A DNA stretch of 17,086 nucleotides from Pirellulales bacterium (GTDB lineage: Bacteria; Planctomycetota; Planctomycetia; Pirellulales; JALHLM01), in the NCBI GenBank assembly GCA_022844585.1, contig JALHLM010000057.1:1-17086 (forward strand), in the 5' to 3' direction. The notes under the pieces were generated by a model. It did no database searches. It was given only the letters and a program-made list of their open reading frames with translations, and was not told where the DNA came from. How positions within the stretch are numbered: position 1 is the stretch's first letter; each line of letters begins with the position of its first letter. Position numbers and translations under genes: made by a program. Of the stretch, positions 14,066 to 17,086 are shown piece by piece.

Positions 14066-15070
14066 ATGCCCGCCACGATCTACTACGACAAAGACGCCGA
14101 TCTCGCCGTGCTCAAAGGGAAGACCATTTCCATCGTCGGATATGGTTCCCAAGGGCACGCCCATGCTCAAAACCTGCGTGACAGCGGTTTGACCGTCGTC
14201 GTCGGGCAGCGCCCCGGCGGGCCGAACTACGATCTCGCGGTGAGCCACGGCTTCAAGCCGGTCTCTGCCGAGGAAGCGACCGAGAAGGGGGACCTGATCA
14301 ACATCCTCGTCCCCGACGAGCTGCAAGGCGATCTGTACCGCAACTCCATCCGCCCCAAGCTCAAGCCGGGCAAGGTGCTGATGTGCTCGCACGGCTTCAA
14401 CATTCACTTCGGCCAGGTGGAACCGCCCCCAGGCGTCGACGCCTTGCTGGTCGCGCCGAAAGGCCCCGGCCATCTGGTGCGAAGCGAATTCGAAAAGGGA
14501 GGCGGCGTCCCGTGTTTGATTGCCCTCAGCCCCGGCGCGAGCGATGAAACCCGCCGCATGGGCCTAGCCTACGCCAAGGGCATCGGCGGCACGCGCGGCG
14601 GCGTGATCGAAACCAGCTTCGCCGAGGAAACCGAGACCGACCTGTTCGGCGAGCAGGTTGTCCTCTGCGGCGGCGTCAGCGCCTTGGTGAAGGCCGGCTA
14701 CGAAACGCTGGTCGAAGCCGGCTACCAGCCCGAAATGGCCTACTTCGAGTGCATGCACGAATTGAAGTTGATTGTCGACCTGTTCTACCAGGGCGGCCTC
14801 AACTATATGCGTTATAGCGTCTCGAACACGGCCGAATACGGCGACTACACCCGCGGCCCGCGGATCATCACCGACCAGACCAAGGCGGAGATGAAGAAGA
14901 TTCTCAAGGAAATCCAGAACGGCGAATTCGCCCGCGACTGGATGCTGGAAAACAAAGCCAACGCCCCGTCCTTCAAGGCTACGCGCCGCCGCGAACGCGA
15001 ACATCCGATCGAAGTGGTCGGTAAGCAGTTGCGCCGGCTGATGACTTGGATCAAGTCGAAGGAAGTGTAG
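14066..15070 (+). CDS. ilvC: Ketol-acid reductoisomerase (class I)
   Basis: This 334-aa enzyme isomerises and reduces acetolactate and acetohydroxybutyrate in valine, leucine and isoleucine synthesis, using Mg2+ and a nicotinamide cofactor. The Rossmann motif GYGSQGHAHA is at 25-34. Catalytic and metal residues fit class I numbering: H109, K132, D192, E196, E228, E232 and S253. The cofactor loop reads GQRPGGPNYDLA (47-58): the arginine is kept, but the two serines that normally hold the NADPH phosphate (as in GLRxGSxSW) are Gly and Asn. That hints at relaxed or NADH preference (inference). The length is typical of the short class. No strong SD precedes ATG 14066. It is probably co-transcribed with ilvN. 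Confidence 0.96.
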   Translation: MPATIYYDKDADLAVLKGKTISIVGYGSQGHAHAQNLRDSGLTVVVGQRPGGPNYDLAVSHGFKPVSAEEATEKGDLINILVPDELQGDLYRNSIRPKLKPGKVLMCSHGFNIHFGQVEPPPGVDALLVAPKGPGHLVRSEFEKGGGVPCLIALSPGASDETRRMGLAYAKGIGGTRGGVIETSFAEETETDLFGEQVVLCGGVSALVKAGYETLVEAGYQPEMAYFECMHELKLIVDLFYQGGLNYMRYSVSNTAEYGDYTRGPRIITDQTKAEMKKILKEIQNGEFARDWMLENKANAPSFKATRRREREHPIEVVGKQLRRLMTWIKSKEV

Positions 15071-15071
15071 G

Positions 15072-15139
15072 GCGGAGTTTGAAGTTTTCAGTGTTCAGTT
15101 TTCAGTGGGTTTGAAACCTTCGGTCATTCATCACTCCGC
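15072..15139. repeat. TTTTCAGTGTTCAG / TCATTCATCA intergenic repeat
   Basis: The spacer after ilvC holds TTTTCAGTGTTCAG and TTTTCAGTG (15085-15107), then TCATTCATCACTCC and CATCACTT. The ends are a perfect inverted pair: GCGGAGT (15072-15078) and ACTCCGC (15133-15139). It belongs to the same class of low-complexity intergenic material as the tracts before fliM and ilvC. Confidence 0.55.
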
Positions 15140-15155
15140 ACTCATCACTTCCGCT

Positions 15156-15428
15156 ATGACCCTCATTCCTACGACTCGCGAGGAGATCAACGAGCTTCAG
15201 CCCGGCGATCGGGTCGAGGTGACGCATGTCGTCAAGGTGGGAATGAAGAGTTGGGAGACGCAGACCGTCGGCACAGTGGAGCGCTTCGAGCGGCGCCGTC
15301 ATGGGCTGCATTACCGCCGCAATCTGGACGACAAGGTCTACAGCGACTTGATTGTCCTCAAGCTCACCGATGGCTCGCTGACCACCGTGACGCTCGATGA
15401 GTATTCGTCGTTACGGAAGCTTTCGTAA
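15156..15428 (+). CDS. Conserved-looking 90-aa protein of unknown function
   Basis: I do not recognise this protein. The ATG at 15156 starts a 90-aa, highly charged, soluble protein with no signal peptide or membrane helix. PGDRVEVTHVVKVG (16-29), a basic ERRRHGLHYRR stretch (45-55) and alternating strand-like segments to the end suggest a small all-beta fold such as an SH3/KOW-like barrel, which could bind RNA or protein; this is a guess from pattern alone. Codon use resembles that of its neighbours. There is no SD; the TCATTCATCA-type repeat sits directly upstream, as before fliM. No partner gene is evident. Confidence 0.65.
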   Translation: MTLIPTTREEINELQPGDRVEVTHVVKVGMKSWETQTVGTVERFERRRHGLHYRRNLDDKVYSDLIVLKLTDGSLTTVTLDEYSSLRKLS

Positions 15429-15501
15429 CGCTCGTAGTAAGTCCGATCGCGTACAATGGAGTCGTGTGCGATAAAACTGCGCGCGCTTCTGAGGTGCGTC
15501 G

Positions 15502-15885
15502 ATGATCGTCGTTCAGAACCCCTACGCATCGCCGTTGACGACGGGCGAAAAGCCCGCGTCATCGGATTCCGGCGAGGTCTTCTTCGCCTGGGAGCGGCTT
15601 CGAGTTGTCTATAACGGCGTCCTTGTCTCGCTGACGTTGCTGTGCGGGTTTGGCAGTCTCGCGGATCCCAAATTCTGGTCCACAGCGGTATTTGGGGCCA
15701 TTCTGACCAACGTCTGCTTCTGCGTGGGGCCGGTGCTGGAAGGCTACGCCACGTGGTTCGCAGGCCGGCGAGTGCCATGGGTGAGGTGGGGCCTGTTACT
15801 CCTGGGGCAACTGTTTGCGGCGGGGCTGGCTTGCACTGTGATCTTGAACGCCTTTCCGAATAACTGGACAGTTTTTGGCCTTTGA
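15502..15885 (+). CDS. Membrane protein with N-terminal NPYxSPLT motif
   Basis: A 127-aa hypothetical protein. NPYASPLT (6-13) matches the motif in the 6990 gene, and a short polar linker follows. Three likely membrane helices follow at about 38-54, 60-80 and 98-119. The SD GAGGTG (15491-15496) sits 5 nt before the ATG. A possible -10, TACAAT (15452-15457), has no clear -35. The radical SAM gene begins 3 nt after its stop, so the two are probably one transcript. The function is unknown. Confidence 0.72.
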   Translation: MIVVQNPYASPLTTGEKPASSDSGEVFFAWERLRVVYNGVLVSLTLLCGFGSLADPKFWSTAVFGAILTNVCFCVGPVLEGYATWFAGRRVPWVRWGLLLLGQLFAAGLACTVILNAFPNNWTVFGL

Positions 15886-15888
15886 CCC

Positions 15889-16761
15889 ATGTCGGCGAAC
15901 TCGACCAATCTATTCACCGCGCACGAGCGTTCGTTTGAGACGAACCGCTTCGTCTATCCAGTGGTCAGCCGGCGGTCGCGCGGGGTGTCGATTGGCGTCA
16001 ATTTGAATCCGGACAAGATCTGCAATTTCGATTGCATCTATTGCCAGGTGGATCGCGTCGAGAAGAGCGAGACCCGGTTTGTCGAGATGCCCGGCCTGCT
16101 GCGCGAGCTGGATGAAATGCTCGGGCTGGTCGCCAGCGGCGAGTTGTTCCAGACAGCGAAGTTTCGTGACACGCCGGAGCCTTTACAGAGACTGAACGAC
16201 ATCGCCTTCTCCGGCGACGGGGAACCGACGACCTATCGCAATTTTGACGAGATCATCGCCGCTTGCGCTGAACTGAAACGCAAGCACGGCCTCGTCGGCG
16301 TGAAGATGGTGTTGATTACCAACGCCAGCATGTTTCATCGCCCAGCGGTGCAACGCGGCTTGGACCTGCTGGACGCCAACCAGGGCGAAATCTGGGCCAA
16401 GCTCGACGCTGGCACCGCGGAGTATTATCACCTGATCGATCGGACAACGATTCCGTTTCAGCAAGTGCTCGATAACATCGCCACCGCGGCCCGTGTGCGG
16501 CCAATTGTGATTCAATCGCTGTTCATGCGCGTGAACGATTTACCGCCGAGCGAGGCCGAGATCGATGCGTATTGCGCGCGTTTGAACGAGTTCAAGATTG
16601 CCGGCGGCGAAATCAAGTTGGTGCAGGTCTACACGATTGCGCGCCGCCCGACGGAGAGTTATGTGACGCCGCTGGCGAATGAAGAAGTCGATGTGATTGC
16701 CGGCAAGGTGCGCGCAATGACCGGACTGACGGCAGAGTGTTTTTACGGCGTGGCGCAATAG
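15889..16761 (+). CDS. Radical SAM protein (COG0731-like)
   Basis: This 290-aa protein has the [4Fe-4S] cluster motif CNFDCIYC (C45, C49, C52), preceded by GVNLNPDKI. SGDGEPTTYRNF (around 108-119) is the SAM-binding GxGEP-like motif, and ITNASM and WAKLDAGT follow in the barrel. The overall pattern matches COG0731-type Fe-S oxidoreductases, which include relatives of the TYW1 wybutosine enzymes. The true substrate is unknown, and no tRNA-modification partner is visible. No extra cysteine cluster is seen at the C-terminus. The ATG at 15889 has no SD and follows the upstream stop by 3 nt, so translation is probably coupled. Confidence 0.88.
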   Translation: MSANSTNLFTAHERSFETNRFVYPVVSRRSRGVSIGVNLNPDKICNFDCIYCQVDRVEKSETRFVEMPGLLRELDEMLGLVASGELFQTAKFRDTPEPLQRLNDIAFSGDGEPTTYRNFDEIIAACAELKRKHGLVGVKMVLITNASMFHRPAVQRGLDLLDANQGEIWAKLDAGTAEYYHLIDRTTIPFQQVLDNIATAARVRPIVIQSLFMRVNDLPPSEAEIDAYCARLNEFKIAGGEIKLVQVYTIARRPTESYVTPLANEEVDVIAGKVRAMTGLTAECFYGVAQ

Positions 16762-16799
16762 CGCCCAACCCGGAAAATTCCACCGGCAACACAAGACGA

Positions 16800-16842
16800 G
16801 CCCCAGCGGGGCGTCAGTAAATAGCCAGCGGTGCAAACCGCT
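16800..16842 (+). repeat. Double hairpin element with a GCAA tetraloop
   Basis: GCCCC (16800-16804) pairs with GGGGC (16808-16812). Fourteen nt later AGCGGT (16827-16832) pairs perfectly with ACCGCT (16837-16842) around loop GCAA, a stable GNRA tetraloop. The wording (AGCCCCAGCGGGGCG, then AATAGCC, then a GTGCAAAC hairpin) is one I recall as a dispersed intergenic element in planctomycete genomes, but this is memory and not checked. There is no T-tail, so it is not a standard terminator. Confidence 0.55.
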
Positions 16843-16882
16843 CAAGAGTTCCTCCGTGCGATACTGACTGTGGAGGTATTGG

Positions 16883-17050
16883 ATGATCGCCGATTGGATC
16901 ATTGACGACAATTTGCGAGAGTTTTTGGAAGTCCTAGGCTGGATTTCACAGTACGATTTTTCGCCGGACGAGATCGACATCATCGCTTTTGGCGTTGCCC
17001 AATCCGACGGGGATCGCGATCGATGGTATGGTTGGGAGTTTGGCCAATAG
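16883..17050 (+). CDS. Small acidic protein of unknown function (55 aa)
   Basis: The ATG at 16883 opens a 55-codon frame ending with TAG at 17048-17050. GGAGG (16872-16876) lies 6 nt before the ATG, the best SD near the end of the window. The protein begins MIADWIIDDNLREFLEVLGW and ends in WYGWEFGQ. It is rich in Asp and Trp, has no signal peptide, and could be a small two-helix protein. I do not recognise a family. It could be an orphan gene or a partner of something beyond the window edge. Confidence 0.6.
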   Translation: MIADWIIDDNLREFLEVLGWISQYDFSPDEIDIIAFGVAQSDGDRDRWYGWEFGQ

Positions 17051-17086
17051 TCCGTTGAGCTTGCCATCGACCATGGATCTGGTGTC

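Overview
The window reads as a piece of a GC-rich planctomycete chromosome, most likely from the Pirellulales. This is an inference from gene content, not a database match. The main clues are two small membrane proteins with an N-terminal NPYxSPLT motif, a solitary fliM, a lone bioA, a VIT/VWA secreted protein, tatty TCATTCATCA-type intergenic repeats and gene starts that often lack a Shine-Dalgarno (SD) sequence. Most of the content is chromosomal housekeeping. No phage, integrase, transposase or CRISPR array is visible.

Layout: 38-976 is an ABC transporter ATPase of the nitrate/sulfonate/taurine type. From about 971 to 4040 a minus-strand VIT/VWA secreted protein (1303-3621) is bracketed by five copies of a 91-93 bp element with inverted ends (GTCAGGCA/TGCCTGAC). 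Four of the copies form two head-to-head pairs. A DUF4349-type lipoprotein follows (4172-5059). Next is a tRNA-Leu(CAG) with a good promoter and a strong intrinsic terminator, then bioA, a small NPYxSP membrane protein, proA with its own promoter, a long intergenic hairpin and fliM. A Nudix hydrolase gene converges on fliM. The Nudix gene and ftsH are transcribed divergently, and the ftsH leader of nearly 200 nt has several strong complementary helices. A parDE-like toxin-antitoxin pair lies on the minus strand between ftsH and ilvN. ilvN and ilvC follow without ilvB. The last part has a 90-aa unknown protein, a second NPYxSP membrane protein 3 bp before a radical SAM gene, a double hairpin and a 55-aa small gene with an excellent SD.

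Functionally the window mixes amino-acid synthesis (proA, ilvN, ilvC), biotin synthesis (bioA), membrane proteolysis (ftsH), motility (fliM) and envelope proteins of unknown role (VIT/VWA, DUF4349, NPYxSP proteins). Apart from ilvN-ilvC, parD-parE and the NPYxSP/radical SAM pair, neighbouring genes do not form obvious pathway operons, and many have their own predicted promoter.

The observations most worth following are the 92-bp inverted-end repeat family, the structured ftsH leader, the KARI cofactor loop that lacks the usual phosphate-binding serines, the shared NPYxSPLT motif, and two predicted promoters placed so that transcripts would start at or within a base of the start codon.
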